From Cyanobacteria bacterium SIG27 (GTDB lineage Bacteria > Cyanobacteriota > Vampirovibrionia > Gastranaerophilales > Gastranaerophilaceae): DNA of 50,402 bases. Each line of letters opens with the position of its first letter. Position 1 is the first letter of the stretch. Under the pieces are notes generated by a model. It was given only the letters and a program-made list of their open reading frames with translations. It was not told the origin of the DNA and did no database searches. The DNA is taken from NCBI GenBank assembly GCA_015152565.1, contig SUTT01000011.1:1-50402 (forward strand), in the 5' to 3' direction. The translations under genes were made by a program, and so were the position numbers. Positions 25,039 through 34,480 of the stretch are shown in pieces.

Positions 25039-26083
25039 TTTTTTCTCCTTTTTTATTTTCAATTAATGAACAAATAAATGCTGCAATGATGAACACTAAG
25101 CCCACAAAGCCTGTTATAATTTCTGATACTTCATAGAATGATGAAATAAACATAATTAACGCAAGAGCGCCAATTGCAAAATGAGCACCATGTTCTAGAT
25201 AAATATATTGTTTCAATGTTTTCTTTTCAACAAGCATAATCGTTAGCGAACGAACAAACATCGCCCCAATAGATAAACCTATTGCGATAATTAAAACATC
25301 TTTGCTTAGCGCAAACGCACCCAAAACGCCATCTAGCGAGAATGATGCGTCAATTAATTCTAAATATAAAAAGTTTATAAAACAAGAATTTGCAAAGTTG
25401 AAACGAGGTGAACAATCTGCAATCATTTGCTTTTTCTCTGCGTGTTTTTCTAAAGCTGATGAAACACCCTCAACAAGAAGATAGATAATCATCCCCCACA
25501 AACCAGCAACAATAACTTCATATCTATGTTCTTGTGCTACAAAATTTTGAAAAATCAGTAACAAAGCTAAAGTAAAAATAACATTTAGGCCATGGATATT
25601 ACCTAAAGCAGACAATTTTTCTTCTAAAAATTTAATCCAATGCACTTCTTTTTTGGGATTTAAGAAATATGTAAAAAATAACATAATTAAAAATGAAGCG
25701 CCAAAAGTAATGATTGGAGGATGTGAAACATGCAAATAATGAGCGTATTTATCGGGGTCATTTAGCGCTAATTTCACAACATCAACAAAACCAAGATGAG
25801 CAAAAATTGCTACAACTAAAATTGGAAATAAAAATCTCATTCCAAAAACAGCAATCCAAATACCCCAAGTTAAAAATCTTCTCTGCCAAATTGCACTCAT
25901 TTTTTCTAATTTTGCAGCATTAACAACAGCATTATCAAAAGATAAACTTACTTCTAAAATGCTCAAAACTAAAACCACAAATAAAACCGCCCATTCTGAC
26001 CCAGGATGAGAATAATGAGTCCATAAATAAGCTGCAATAAAGCCAATAATTGTAAAAATATACGAACTTGTAAAATATTTCAT
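25031..26083 (-). CDS. DUF475/TerC-like integral membrane protein
   Basis: The 350-aa protein has about eight to nine membrane helices. It shows two TerC-superfamily acidic motifs, EVSLSFDNAVVNA (about 43-55) and DASFSLDGVLGAF (about 220-235), each with an Asp inside a helix. TerC/Alx/YkoY relatives move divalent metals, chiefly Mn2+, or help metallate exported proteins; DUF475 itself is not characterised in detail. Overlap with ferritin points to shared metal homeostasis. AAGGAG precedes the ATG. I see no yybP-ykoY-type riboswitch in the short leader. Confidence 0.85.
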   Translation of the reverse strand: MKYFTSSYIFTIIGFIAAYLWTHYSHPGSEWAVLFVVLVLSILEVSLSFDNAVVNAAKLEKMSAIWQRRFLTWGIWIAVFGMRFLFPILVVAIFAHLGFVDVVKLALNDPDKYAHYLHVSHPPIITFGASFLIMLFFTYFLNPKKEVHWIKFLEEKLSALGNIHGLNVIFTLALLLIFQNFVAQEHRYEVIVAGLWGMIIYLLVEGVSSALEKHAEKKQMIADCSPRFNFANSCFINFLYLELIDASFSLDGVLGAFALSKDVLIIAIGLSIGAMFVRSLTIMLVEKKTLKQYIYLEHGAHFAIGALALIMFISSFYEVSEIITGFVGLVFIIAAFICSLIENKKGEKND

Positions 26084-26102
26084 ATAAAACTCCTTTTAAA
26101 TA

Positions 26103-26186
26103 ATTTTATCTTTTTAAGCACTTTATGCAATACAAGCTAAGGAGTATTTTAAGAGCAATTTTTTATCTTTTTAATACTTTATATAA
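26103..26186 (+). repeat. direct repeats in a divergent leader
   Basis: Segments at about 26103-26125 and 26160-26180 both read TTTATCTTTTTAA followed by ACTTTAT after zero to two bases, and each is followed by an AGGAG-like site. They lie between the DUF475-ferritin operon and the divergent kinase-like gene. They could be a duplicated leader or paired regulator sites. Confidence 0.45.
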
Positions 26187-26202
26187 GCATACAGGAGAAA
26201 CT

Positions 26203-29200
26203 ATGAGCAATAATTTTATTTCATTTAATGATTTTCAAAATAAAACATCTAAAAAGCCAATAGAAACCGAAATTAAACCGCGAATTCAACTTCAGCCAAC
26301 ACTTGCCGAGGTTAAAGAAGTTTCGCAAGTTGTAGAGCAATCGCAAAATAGCCCTGTATCAAACCCAATCACAGTTGATACGGCTGATTTAACTTCAAAA
26401 GTTGAAAAAGCTAAAAGACAAAATGGCTTAATTGAAAAAGTTGCAGATAAAGTTAAAGGTTTAACAGGTCTTGGTTATAGCTCTAAAAAATTAGATGAAA
26501 TATTAGAAAAAGCAAAAACTGGCGAAATTACACAAGAACAAGCTTCAAAAGAAATTGAAAAATATCGCTCATCTCAAGAAAATACCGCTCAGGCTGTTGG
26601 GGATGTTGCATCCAGTGCTGCTTCAATTGGGGTGTTTTTCGGGGCAAAACAAGGAATAGAAAAGCTTGTTGCAAAATATGTAAAAATAAATCATTCAAAA
26701 GAAATTTGGCTAGATAGACTAGAAGAAGAATTTAGTTTTATACTTAAAAAAGACAAACTAAAAAAAATTGTTGATTTTGCAGCAAAAAATATAGACAAAA
26801 GAAGCAGTGCTGTTGCTATTGGTGCACTTGGTGCAATGCTTGTTGGCGGAATTACAAAATGGCTGCTATTAAAAGTAAATAGAATTGGAACAAAACAATA
26901 TAAAGCTGAAATAAACAAAGAAACAATGTCTAAAAAAGAAATTAGACGAGCTAAAAAACAAGCAAAAAAACAAAGGAAAAATGCCAACTTTAGAAACTTT
27001 ACAACAGGTGTAATTAACGGTTTAACTGTTCCTGTTATATCTGCTTTAGGTGCAGCTGGCGCACCGGTTTATGTTGCAATTAATTCGCTATCAAGATATT
27101 TTATCGGCTCTAAAGAAAATGCAGGTAAAAAATCTATTAGTGGATATGTTGAAAACCTAAAAGAAAGCCCAATAACTAATATTGCAACTGCTGCAGCGAT
27201 TGCAATTCCTGCTGTTCAAAAGGGTAAGTTTAATAAAGTTTTTGAAGAAAATCTTGATAAAGCAGTTGAAAAATTGCAAAAGGCGCAATTAACTCAGGAT
27301 TTAGGAAAAGGAAAAAGTTCTTATCAACAATTAGAAGAAGTTTTATTTGGCAATGAAAAAATAAAAGCCATAATGGAAGATAAAAGCTTAAGCATTTCGC
27401 AAAAAATTCAACTTTTAAGTGAAGAAAACTTATTTGCAGTTAAATTTAAACAAATTAATTCAAATACAGATGAATTGGCACAAGCCCTTAAAACAGATTG
27501 TCCTCCTACAAGAACACTAGAAGAAGCTCAGGCATTAATTGATAAAGCTTTTGGCGGAAAATATAAAGTTCAAAGATGTGTAGGCGTTGGTACAGTAGCT
27601 GAAACATATCTTGTTAAAGATGGCGATAGTGAATATTGTATTAAAATGCTTAAAAATGGCATAACAGCGCAAAAAATCACAGATGATAAAGATAAATTCT
27701 TTGCAATTATTGATGGTTTAGCTGATAAATCACCTCAAGAAAAACAATTCTTAAAAGATAATGTCGAAAATATCTATAAAGGCGTTTTAGCTGAAGTTGA
27801 CTTTAATAATGAAATGAAAGCAGCACAAGAGCTTGCAAAAGTAACCAAAAAGGCAAAACTTGTTCAACCAATCGAAGTTAAAGATGGTTTATATTTAATG
27901 CAAAAAGCAAAAGGTATTTCATTGAGCGATTTTGCTTATTATTCAAAATGGAAATATAATTTTATCGATTATAAAACAGGAAAAATGTTTGAAAGAAGCG
28001 AATTTGAAGATGAAGTACAAGCATGGCAAAGCAAGATTGATGATGCACAAAAACAAATCGATGATTTAAAAGCTCTTTTAGGTACAGAAAAAGCCAAAAA
28101 TTATTACGCCCTAGAATTGGATTGTGACAATGGGTTTATTGGTGAAGATGGCTTAAAAGCGCACATTAAATATCTAGAAGATAATTTTAAAACTAGAACC
28201 GCTGATTGCGCCAAATGTTTAAAAAATGCGCAAGAAAAATTGAAAAAATATGATAAAATTGCTGAATTACATAAATTAGGAATCGGTGAATTATCTGAAG
28301 AGCAAGGCAAGGTTATGCTTGAAAGATATCAAGATATATTAGTTGAACAATTTAGCGAAGTAAGCAAAGACGGAAAAATTATCCATGGCGATATTCATCC
28401 AGGAAACATCTTTATCGATATTGAAGCTTTACAAGCAGGTAGCAAAGACTTCTTTACTTTAATTGATACAGGTAATACTATTCATCAAGACCAACAAATG
28501 GCAATGAGATTTTTAAATTTATCTCATTATATTAAAAATGCAGATTATGAAAATATAGCGGACTTTGTTCTTGAAGGTGCAACATTACCAAAAGGAACGG
28601 ATAAAGCAACTGCAAGAAAAGAAATCATTGACGCCCTTTACAATGCTTTCTTTGATTATGAAACTCATATTGGAAAAATAACAAACGATAATATTTTATC
28701 TTTAACTGATGGCATTATGCAAAAATTAGAAATTATTCCATCTGATACTCAGGGAAATCTAATAAAAGCAAAAACTTCTGCTAAACAATCAATGGATGAA
28801 TTTACGGAAAACTGGGGCAAGGCAATGGGAGAAGCTGTTGCAAAAAAATATGAAAATAAAGACACTGAAATAACTGATATGCAAATAGCAGGCGAAATGA
28901 GCAAAATGTTTGCTAAAGGAATGAAAGAGAAGAAACTTTATGAAACTAAGCAAGCTACACAAGAAAAAGCAAATCTTGCCTTGTTATCAGCTGCAGATAA
29001 AGCAAAATTAAAACAAAGTAAATCTGCTCCAAAGAAAAACAGCGTAGAATTTTTAACTTACGAATTAAAACAAAATAAAAAGACGGCCGATGAAATATTA
29101 AGCGATTTAACCGGCAGAATAAATCATTATACTTGGAGCTTTAAATATAAGTATTCTGATTTTATGAAAGAATTAACAGGAAAAAGCGACTTTAACCCTT

Positions 29201-29355
29201 GCGCAGATGGCATTAAAAAATTAAACCAAAAACAAAAACAAGAACTTATTGCACAGCTTGAAAAAGCACAAAAATTCGCAAATATGATACCTGATGAAAC
29301 AGTAAAGCAACAAGAACTTGAAGAAATCAAAAAATTATTGGCTTTATTTGAATAA
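26203..29355 (+). CDS. 1050-aa protein with UbiB/ADCK-like kinase domain
   Basis: Residues about 1-150 are polar with a short helical bundle. Residues about 130-360 alternate glycine/alanine-rich hydrophobic stretches (VGDVASSAASIGVFFGAK, AVAIGALGAMLVGGI, GLTVPVISALGAAGAPVY) that may be membrane-inserting hairpins. A very basic helix lies between them. The UbiB/ADCK-type domain follows. It has RCVGVGTVAETYLVKDG (about 455-471), the Lys in YCIKML (about 479), catalytic HGDIHPGN (about 727-734) and LIDTGNT (about 753), which replaces DFG. An inserted coiled coil sits between the lobes (about 600-700). UbiB proteins support quinone or lipid handling; here the alanine-rich loop of classical UbiB is altered, so the role is open. 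ATG 26203 follows CAGGAG. The start MSNNFISFNDF weakly resembles the window's N-terminal signature. Confidence 0.75.
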   Translation: MSNNFISFNDFQNKTSKKPIETEIKPRIQLQPTLAEVKEVSQVVEQSQNSPVSNPITVDTADLTSKVEKAKRQNGLIEKVADKVKGLTGLGYSSKKLDEILEKAKTGEITQEQASKEIEKYRSSQENTAQAVGDVASSAASIGVFFGAKQGIEKLVAKYVKINHSKEIWLDRLEEEFSFILKKDKLKKIVDFAAKNIDKRSSAVAIGALGAMLVGGITKWLLLKVNRIGTKQYKAEINKETMSKKEIRRAKKQAKKQRKNANFRNFTTGVINGLTVPVISALGAAGAPVYVAINSLSRYFIGSKENAGKKSISGYVENLKESPITNIATAAAIAIPAVQKGKFNKVFEENLDKAVEKLQKAQLTQDLGKGKSSYQQLEEVLFGNEKIKAIMEDKSLSISQKIQLLSEENLFAVKFKQINSNTDELAQALKTDCPPTRTLEEAQALIDKAFGGKYKVQRCVGVGTVAETYLVKDGDSEYCIKMLKNGITAQKITDDKDKFFAIIDGLADKSPQEKQFLKDNVENIYKGVLAEVDFNNEMKAAQELAKVTKKAKLVQPIEVKDGLYLMQKAKGISLSDFAYYSKWKYNFIDYKTGKMFERSEFEDEVQAWQSKIDDAQKQIDDLKALLGTEKAKNYYALELDCDNGFIGEDGLKAHIKYLEDNFKTRTADCAKCLKNAQEKLKKYDKIAELHKLGIGELSEEQGKVMLERYQDILVEQFSEVSKDGKIIHGDIHPGNIFIDIEALQAGSKDFFTLIDTGNTIHQDQQMAMRFLNLSHYIKNADYENIADFVLEGATLPKGTDKATARKEIIDALYNAFFDYETHIGKITNDNILSLTDGIMQKLEIIPSDTQGNLIKAKTSAKQSMDEFTENWGKAMGEAVAKKYENKDTEITDMQIAGEMSKMFAKGMKEKKLYETKQATQEKANLALLSAADKAKLKQSKSAPKKNSVEFLTYELKQNKKTADEILSDLTGRINHYTWSFKYKYSDFMKELTGKSDFNPCADGIKKLNQKQKQELIAQLEKAQKFANMIPDETVKQQELEEIKKLLALFE

Positions 29356-29404
29356 TTCAACCCCTTAACTATTTGCCATGCCTGATATATTGCGCTAAAA
29401 TCAA

Positions 29405-29426
29405 TATAATAAAACATGGTGAGGGG
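29405..29426 (+). promoter_or_regulatory. -10 box and ribosome site of nrdG
   Basis: TATAAT at 29405-29410 and GAGGGG at about 29421-29426 precede the ATG at 29432. The -35 region is weak. Confidence 0.5.
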
Positions 29427-29431
29427 TTAAG

Positions 29432-29926
29432 ATGAATTATCATAATATTACAAAAGACGATATGTTAAACGGTGACGGTTTAAGAGTTGTGCTTTGGTGC
29501 GCTGGATGTAATCATTGTTGTGATGGTTGTCAAAATCCTGAAACTTGGGATCCATCAGGTGGAATTGCTTTTGATGAAGCAGCTAAAAAAGAGCTTTTTG
29601 AAGCCTTAGAGCCTGATTATATCTCTGGAATTACTTTTTCTGGTGGCGATCCTCTGCATCCTTTTAACAGAGCTGAAGTTTTAGAACTTGCTAAAGAAAT
29701 TAAAGAAAAAATGCCAGAAAAAACCGTTTGGCTATACACTGGTTTTCTTTGGGAAGAAATTAAAGATTCTCTAGATTTAACAAATATCGATGTATTGGTT
29801 GATGGTGAATTTAAACAAGAATTAAACGACAACAACCTAAAATGGGTTGGAAGCTCAAATCAAAGAATTATCGATGTTCAAAAAACGCTAGTTGATGGAA
29901 ACATTATTCTTCATTGCAAAAATTAA
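29432..29926 (+). CDS. nrdG: anaerobic ribonucleotide reductase-activating protein
   Basis: The 164-aa radical SAM activase installs the glycyl radical on class III ribonucleotide reductase NrdD. The cluster motif is C-x3-C-x2-C in GCNHCCDGCQNPETWD, close to the N-terminus, followed by ISGITFSGGDPLHP (SAM site). Both segments and the length match NrdG. The partner nrdD is not adjacent, so this copy is detached from its substrate enzyme. Its stop overlaps the convergent permease gene's stop. It implies anaerobic growth. Confidence 0.92.
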   Translation: MNYHNITKDDMLNGDGLRVVLWCAGCNHCCDGCQNPETWDPSGGIAFDEAAKKELFEALEPDYISGITFSGGDPLHPFNRAEVLELAKEIKEKMPEKTVWLYTGFLWEEIKDSLDLTNIDVLVDGEFKQELNDNNLKWVGSSNQRIIDVQKTLVDGNIILHCKN

Positions 29927-31035
29927 TTATCAACTTTTAATTTAAAGCTAAATCTAGCCAAAATAAACATTATAGCGCTTATCCCAATCAAAGGAATAAG
30001 CGCTTTTAAAACTGTTAAACTATCCATTCCTTTAAAATATATTCCTTTGTTTAAAAGCATATAATATCTAAGAGGATTAATTAAGCTTATTTTTTGAAAA
30101 AATAAAGGCATATCTTCAACAGGTGAAACAAAACCAGACAATAAAACAGCAGGGGTTTGAAAAGCGAAAACCCCCAAGATTGCTTGTTGTTGAGTGTATG
30201 AAAAAGAAGAGATAAAAAGCCCAATAGCAACAATTGAAGTTAGAGAAACTATTGTTGAAATTAAATAAAGAAAAATATTTCCACCAAACGGAACTCTAAA
30301 ACAAAAAACAATAATTAAAGTAATTATTATACTTGAAATAAAAGCAACAATTAAAGGTGGAATTGTTTTTGAAATTAAAATTTCACTATGCGATAAAGGA
30401 CTAACTAAAAGTTGATTAAAGCTTCCTAATTCTCTTTCTCTTGCAATTGATAAAGCTGACAACAATAAACATAAAACCATAGAAAGCATTACAATTAAAC
30501 TAACAGTTAAAAACCACTTGTATTCAATATTTGGATTAAACCAATTTCTAATAATTACATTAACACTAGCACTAGATGTTTTTTGAAGTTCTGATGAATA
30601 AGATGAAATAATATTACTTGCATAGCTTGAAGCTAATGAGGCTGAATTTGTTTGCCTACCATCAGCTATAATTAAAACTTCTGTCGGTTTTTTTGAAGCA
30701 ATATTTTTTGCTAAATCGTTTTGAATAATTATTCCAATTTGCGATTTTTTAAGGTCAATATCGTCTTTCATTTCTTTTTTCGTATTAACAAAATAAACCT
30801 TTCTAAACCAAGAAGAATTAGAAAAGCGAGAAATAAGCTCTCTTGAATAATTGCTTTTTGAATAATCAAGAATTGATATATCAATATTTTTTACTTCCAT
30901 TGTAATTGCATGGGCAAAAACTAAAAGCTGTAATAGTGGCGGAGTGATTATTAAAGCTCTGCTTTTTGGATCTTTAAAAATTGATAGAAATTCTTTTTTA
31001 ATTAACGCTAAAATTCTGATTAACTTTTGGGACAT
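29923..31035 (-). CDS. ABC-2 type permease, exporter subunit 2
   Basis: The 370-aa protein has one N-terminal membrane helix, a large extracytoplasmic domain (about 45-170), then five to six helices near the C-terminus. It shows the ABC-2 element REREL-G-(S/T) with a following LLVSPLS. This is the YbhR/YhhJ layout. It overlaps the end of the preceding permease gene by 16 bp and is last in the five-gene operon. Together with the 31020 permease it should form the membrane channel. Confidence 0.87.
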   Translation of the reverse strand: MSQKLIRILALIKKEFLSIFKDPKSRALIITPPLLQLLVFAHAITMEVKNIDISILDYSKSNYSRELISRFSNSSWFRKVYFVNTKKEMKDDIDLKKSQIGIIIQNDLAKNIASKKPTEVLIIADGRQTNSASLASSYASNIISSYSSELQKTSSASVNVIIRNWFNPNIEYKWFLTVSLIVMLSMVLCLLLSALSIARERELGSFNQLLVSPLSHSEILISKTIPPLIVAFISSIIITLIIVFCFRVPFGGNIFLYLISTIVSLTSIVAIGLFISSFSYTQQQAILGVFAFQTPAVLLSGFVSPVEDMPLFFQKISLINPLRYYMLLNKGIYFKGMDSLTVLKALIPLIGISAIMFILARFSFKLKVDN

Positions 31036-32150
31036 TTTTCAAGCCTCAAATCAATATTTCTATATACAAAGAAAAATAGAATTACTCCCAATATAGTTAA
31101 ATAAATCGAATTAATAATAACTATTTTTTCAACCGTTCCTGCCATAAATTCACTTTGAATAAAAGTTATAAAATACCTTGGAGGTAAAATTGCAGTTAAA
31201 TATTGAAAAATAACAGGCATAGATGAAATTGGATAAATTAAACCAGATAGCATCATAGCAGGCAACAACCCAAAAGACAAAGCGGTTTGTGAAGCGCTAA
31301 ATTGCTCTTTAAATGATGAGCTTATAATTAAACCAATCCCTAAACAACAAAAAAGATACAATCCGCCAACAAAAAGCAAAATCAAAGGATTACCCCTAAA
31401 TGGAATTTTAAAAATATAAATACAAATTAAAATATTTAAAACATAAGAACAAAACCCTAAAACAAAATAAGGAACATATTTTCCAATAATAAAATTCATT
31501 TTAGATATTGAAGTTGAAAACAAAGCCTCAATTGTTCCTCTTTCCCATTCCCTTGAAATAACTAATGCAGTTAAAAGCATGCCTATCATATTCATAGTAA
31601 TTGCTAATGACCCAGGCAAAATAAAAAAATGCGAATCAATATCTTGGTTATACCAATATCTTATCGTGGGGGTTATTAAAGGTTTTTTTGTTGAATATTT
31701 AAAATCTGATTGTTCATAAAGCCAAGAGTTAATTATAGAAGTTGAATAACTCTGAACAAAATTAGCTAAATTTGCTTCAGAACCATCTGTTATAACAAAA
31801 ACTTCAGCAGTTTTATTTTGCAACAATTTAGAAGTAAAATCATTTGGGAAAATCACCGCTCCTTTTAGTTTTGAATTTTTAATTTCATCATACATTTCAT
31901 CTTTTGAAATAAAATATTTTGTTTTAATGTAATCGCTATGATGAAAAGAATTGATTAAGGTTGAAATTTTAGGATTATTATCATCATTTTTAATTCCAAG
32001 AGTGATTTTAACAGTGTCTAAATTAACGCCATAACGATATAAAACCAAAATCAAAAGTGGCAAAACAAAAGCAATCATTATGCTTGAATAATCTCTTATG
32101 ATTTGCAAAAATTCTTTTTTAATTAAAGGTATGTAAAAATTAGCTTTCAT
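31020..32150 (-). CDS. ABC-2 type permease, exporter subunit 1
   Basis: The 376-aa protein is paralogous to the next gene, with the same topology: one N-terminal helix (MIAFVLPLLILVLYRYGV region), a periplasmic domain (about 45-170), and a C-terminal helix bundle starting at GSLAITMNMIGMLLTALVISREWERGTIEAL. The REWERGT element is typical of ABC-2 permeases in the YbhS/YhhJ family. It overlaps the ATPase gene by 11 bp and the next permease by 16 bp, so the subunits are made in fixed ratio. Confidence 0.87.
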   Translation of the reverse strand: MKANFYIPLIKKEFLQIIRDYSSIMIAFVLPLLILVLYRYGVNLDTVKITLGIKNDDNNPKISTLINSFHHSDYIKTKYFISKDEMYDEIKNSKLKGAVIFPNDFTSKLLQNKTAEVFVITDGSEANLANFVQSYSTSIINSWLYEQSDFKYSTKKPLITPTIRYWYNQDIDSHFFILPGSLAITMNMIGMLLTALVISREWERGTIEALFSTSISKMNFIIGKYVPYFVLGFCSYVLNILICIYIFKIPFRGNPLILLFVGGLYLFCCLGIGLIISSSFKEQFSASQTALSFGLLPAMMLSGLIYPISSMPVIFQYLTAILPPRYFITFIQSEFMAGTVEKIVIINSIYLTILGVILFFFVYRNIDLRLEKCPKS

Positions 32151-33633
32151 TTTCTAGCCTTTTATTTTTTATCATTTTAATAAAAGCTTCATTCATATCT
32201 TTTGCTTTAGCACTTTTAATTATTTCATTTGGTTTATCAAGAGCTATTATTTCACCATCATAAAAAAGACTAATATTATCACAAAACCTTGCTTCATCCA
32301 TAAAATGAGTTGTTACTAAAACGCTTACTCCAATGTTAGATAATGCTTTAATATGATTCCAAAACTCCTTTCTTTGAATAACATCCACTCCTGATGTTGG
32401 TTCATCCAAAAATAATATTGGAGGTTGGTGAATTAGTGCAGCTGCCAAAGATAAACGTTGTTTAAAACCTAAAGGCAAAAGAGAAGTTAAAGTATTTTTA
32501 TATTCATTAAGTTCAAAAATATTTATCATTCTTTCGATTTTTTCTTTTTTATCTTTTCCATAAAGCCCATAAACACCAGCAAAAAAATTTAAATTATCAT
32601 AAACAGATAACCTTGTATAAAGCGAAAACTTTTGCGCCATATAACCTAGATATCTTCTTACTTTAGTTGCTTGGTGTTCTACATCAACCCCCATAATAAA
32701 CCCCCTGCCAGATGTTGGTTTAATTAAAGCACACATCATTTTAAAAGTTGTAGATTTTCCAGCGCCGTTTGGACCTAAAAGTCCAAAGATTTCTCCTTTT
32801 TTAATGCAAAAAGAATTATTTTTAACCGCCCAAAAATCGCCAAATTTTTTAGATAAATTATCTGCTACAACAGTACAATCTTCACTATATTCTTGAATAT
32901 GATAGTTTTTTGCAACCAAGGAAGAATGAGCTTGATATCCTCCCATAAGTTCAATTACTTTCTTTTCAAAAGTTTCATAATTATTCCCTAAAAGCTTTGT
33001 ATTTCCCGAAAAAATAACTCTGCCTTTATCCAAAATCGCACTTAAATCAAAACTAAAAGCTTCATCTAAATATGAACTAGACCATATTACACTTGTATTT
33101 TTGGTGATTGATTTTTTAACTAAATCCAACAATTCTAAACGTGACAAAGGGTCAACCCCAACAGAGGGTTCATCTAAAATTAAAAGCTCAGGATTACCCA
33201 AAAGAGCACAAGCAAGTCCAAGTTTTTGTTTCATTCCGCCCGAAAGATTTCCTGCAAGGCGGTTTTTAAAGGGTTTTAGAGTTGTAAAATCGAGCAATTT
33301 TTCAAAATCATCATCACTCCTTTTTAATTTTGAATACAAATTCAAATTTTCAATCACTGTTAAATCTTCATATAGTCCAAATTTTTGTGGCATATAACCA
33401 ATAAAATTTACTAATTTTTCTTTTTCTTCTTGGGGGTTTAAATTAAGAGTAACAATATTGCCCCCGCTTGGGCATAAAAGACCAACAATTAATCTTAAAA
33501 GAGTGGTTTTACCTGCGCCATCCGCTCCTAAAAGAGCAATGATTTTACCTTTTTCAAAAGATAAATTAATATCTTTTAGCGCAATATCATCGCTAAAATT
33601 TTTAGATAAATTTTTAATCTCTACGCAATTCAT
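32140..33633 (-). CDS. double-ATPase ABC exporter protein (YbhF-like)
   Basis: The 497-aa protein holds two nucleotide-binding domains in tandem. The first has Walker A LLGADGAGKTTLL, signature NLSGGMKQKLGLA and Walker B LLILDEP. The second, from about 250, has Walker A LLGPNGAGKSTTF, a less regular signature (LLPLGFKQRLSLA instead of LSGG) and Walker B ILFLDEP. The A/S change in Walker A of the first domain and the missing LSGG in the second mean the two ATP sites are unequal. The E. coli homologue YbhF drives a multidrug/Na+(Li+) exporter with YbhS and YbhR. It overlaps its neighbours on both sides. Confidence 0.9.
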   Translation of the reverse strand: MNCVEIKNLSKNFSDDIALKDINLSFEKGKIIALLGADGAGKTTLLRLIVGLLCPSGGNIVTLNLNPQEEKEKLVNFIGYMPQKFGLYEDLTVIENLNLYSKLKRSDDDFEKLLDFTTLKPFKNRLAGNLSGGMKQKLGLACALLGNPELLILDEPSVGVDPLSRLELLDLVKKSITKNTSVIWSSSYLDEAFSFDLSAILDKGRVIFSGNTKLLGNNYETFEKKVIELMGGYQAHSSLVAKNYHIQEYSEDCTVVADNLSKKFGDFWAVKNNSFCIKKGEIFGLLGPNGAGKSTTFKMMCALIKPTSGRGFIMGVDVEHQATKVRRYLGYMAQKFSLYTRLSVYDNLNFFAGVYGLYGKDKKEKIERMINIFELNEYKNTLTSLLPLGFKQRLSLAAALIHQPPILFLDEPTSGVDVIQRKEFWNHIKALSNIGVSVLVTTHFMDEARFCDNISLFYDGEIIALDKPNEIIKSAKAKDMNEAFIKMIKNKRLENES

Positions 33634-34480
33634 TGTTATCCTTTAAATCAATTTCAACGCTAACAGGCATACCTTGTCTTAAAAATTCATCTACTTCATA
33701 GATATAAACCCTTATTCTATAAACTAAATCTGTTCTTAAGTCTTGTGTTTGAACAATTTTAGGGGTAAATTCTGCAATTGGTGAAATATAGCCTATAGTT
33801 CCAATATATTCTTTCTTTTTACCTGTTTTAGGGTTGATTGAATCTGTTAAAACAATCGCTTTTTGCCCATATTTAATGTTTCCTAAATCTGTTTCTTTAA
33901 TATATGTTCTAACCCAAACAGGTTTAGTTAAGCTCATAACATAAACCACTTGATTAGCGTTCACCCTTGCGCCCATTTCTTGTGCTCTTGTTGTAATTAT
34001 GCCATCTTGGGGGGCGTACATTATCGTATAATCTAATTGGTTTTTTTGATAATCTTTATTTGCAGAATTTTGCTTATATGTAGCGCTTGATAAATCTTTT
34101 TTGTTTAATAAAGTATCGCATTCTTGTTTTGAAATTGTTCCATCTTTGCATAATGGTAAATTTCTTTTATATTTATCCTCATCTTCACGTGCTTGCGCAT
34201 AAGACGAAGCTTCTTGATAAAGGGCTTTTTGATAGTTTGCAACGTAATCTTTATCAATTAATTTAGCTAAAATTTGCCCTTTTTTAACGTAATCCCCCTC
34301 TTCAACCAAAACTTTTTCAATTATTCCTGAAACTTGAAAAGACAAATCAACGGTTCTAATTTCAATATTTCCATAAGTTTTAATCAAGGTTTTATCTTCT
34401 TTTTTAAACATTTTTATAAAAAGAAAAATTAAACCAACTAAAAGCAAAACTATTAAAGCTATAATTATTTTTTTCTTCAT
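33614..34480 (-). CDS. HlyD/YbhG-type membrane fusion protein
   Basis: The 288-aa periplasmic adaptor has one N-terminal membrane helix (IIIALIVLLLVGLIFLFI). Next comes a lipoyl half (VDLSFQVSGIIEKVLVEEGDYVKKG), a short helical hairpin (about 90-150) and a second lipoyl half (YAPQDGIITTRAQEMGARV). A beta-barrel domain (WVRTYIKETDLGNIKYGQKA) follows. It would connect the ABC permeases to the TolC-type channel. It begins with an ATGA overlap with the TolC gene and overlaps the ATPase gene by 20 bp. Confidence 0.9.
   Translation of the reverse strand: MKKKIIIALIVLLLVGLIFLFIKMFKKEDKTLIKTYGNIEIRTVDLSFQVSGIIEKVLVEEGDYVKKGQILAKLIDKDYVANYQKALYQEASSYAQAREDEDKYKRNLPLCKDGTISKQECDTLLNKKDLSSATYKQNSANKDYQKNQLDYTIMYAPQDGIITTRAQEMGARVNANQVVYVMSLTKPVWVRTYIKETDLGNIKYGQKAIVLTDSINPKTGKKKEYIGTIGYISPIAEFTPKIVQTQDLRTDLVYRIRVYIYEVDEFLRQGMPVSVEIDLKDNNELRRD

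Noticed and set aside
26084-26202. yybP-ykoY-type riboswitch before the TerC-like gene
   Set aside because: The leader is short and very AT-rich and lacks GC-rich paired stems.
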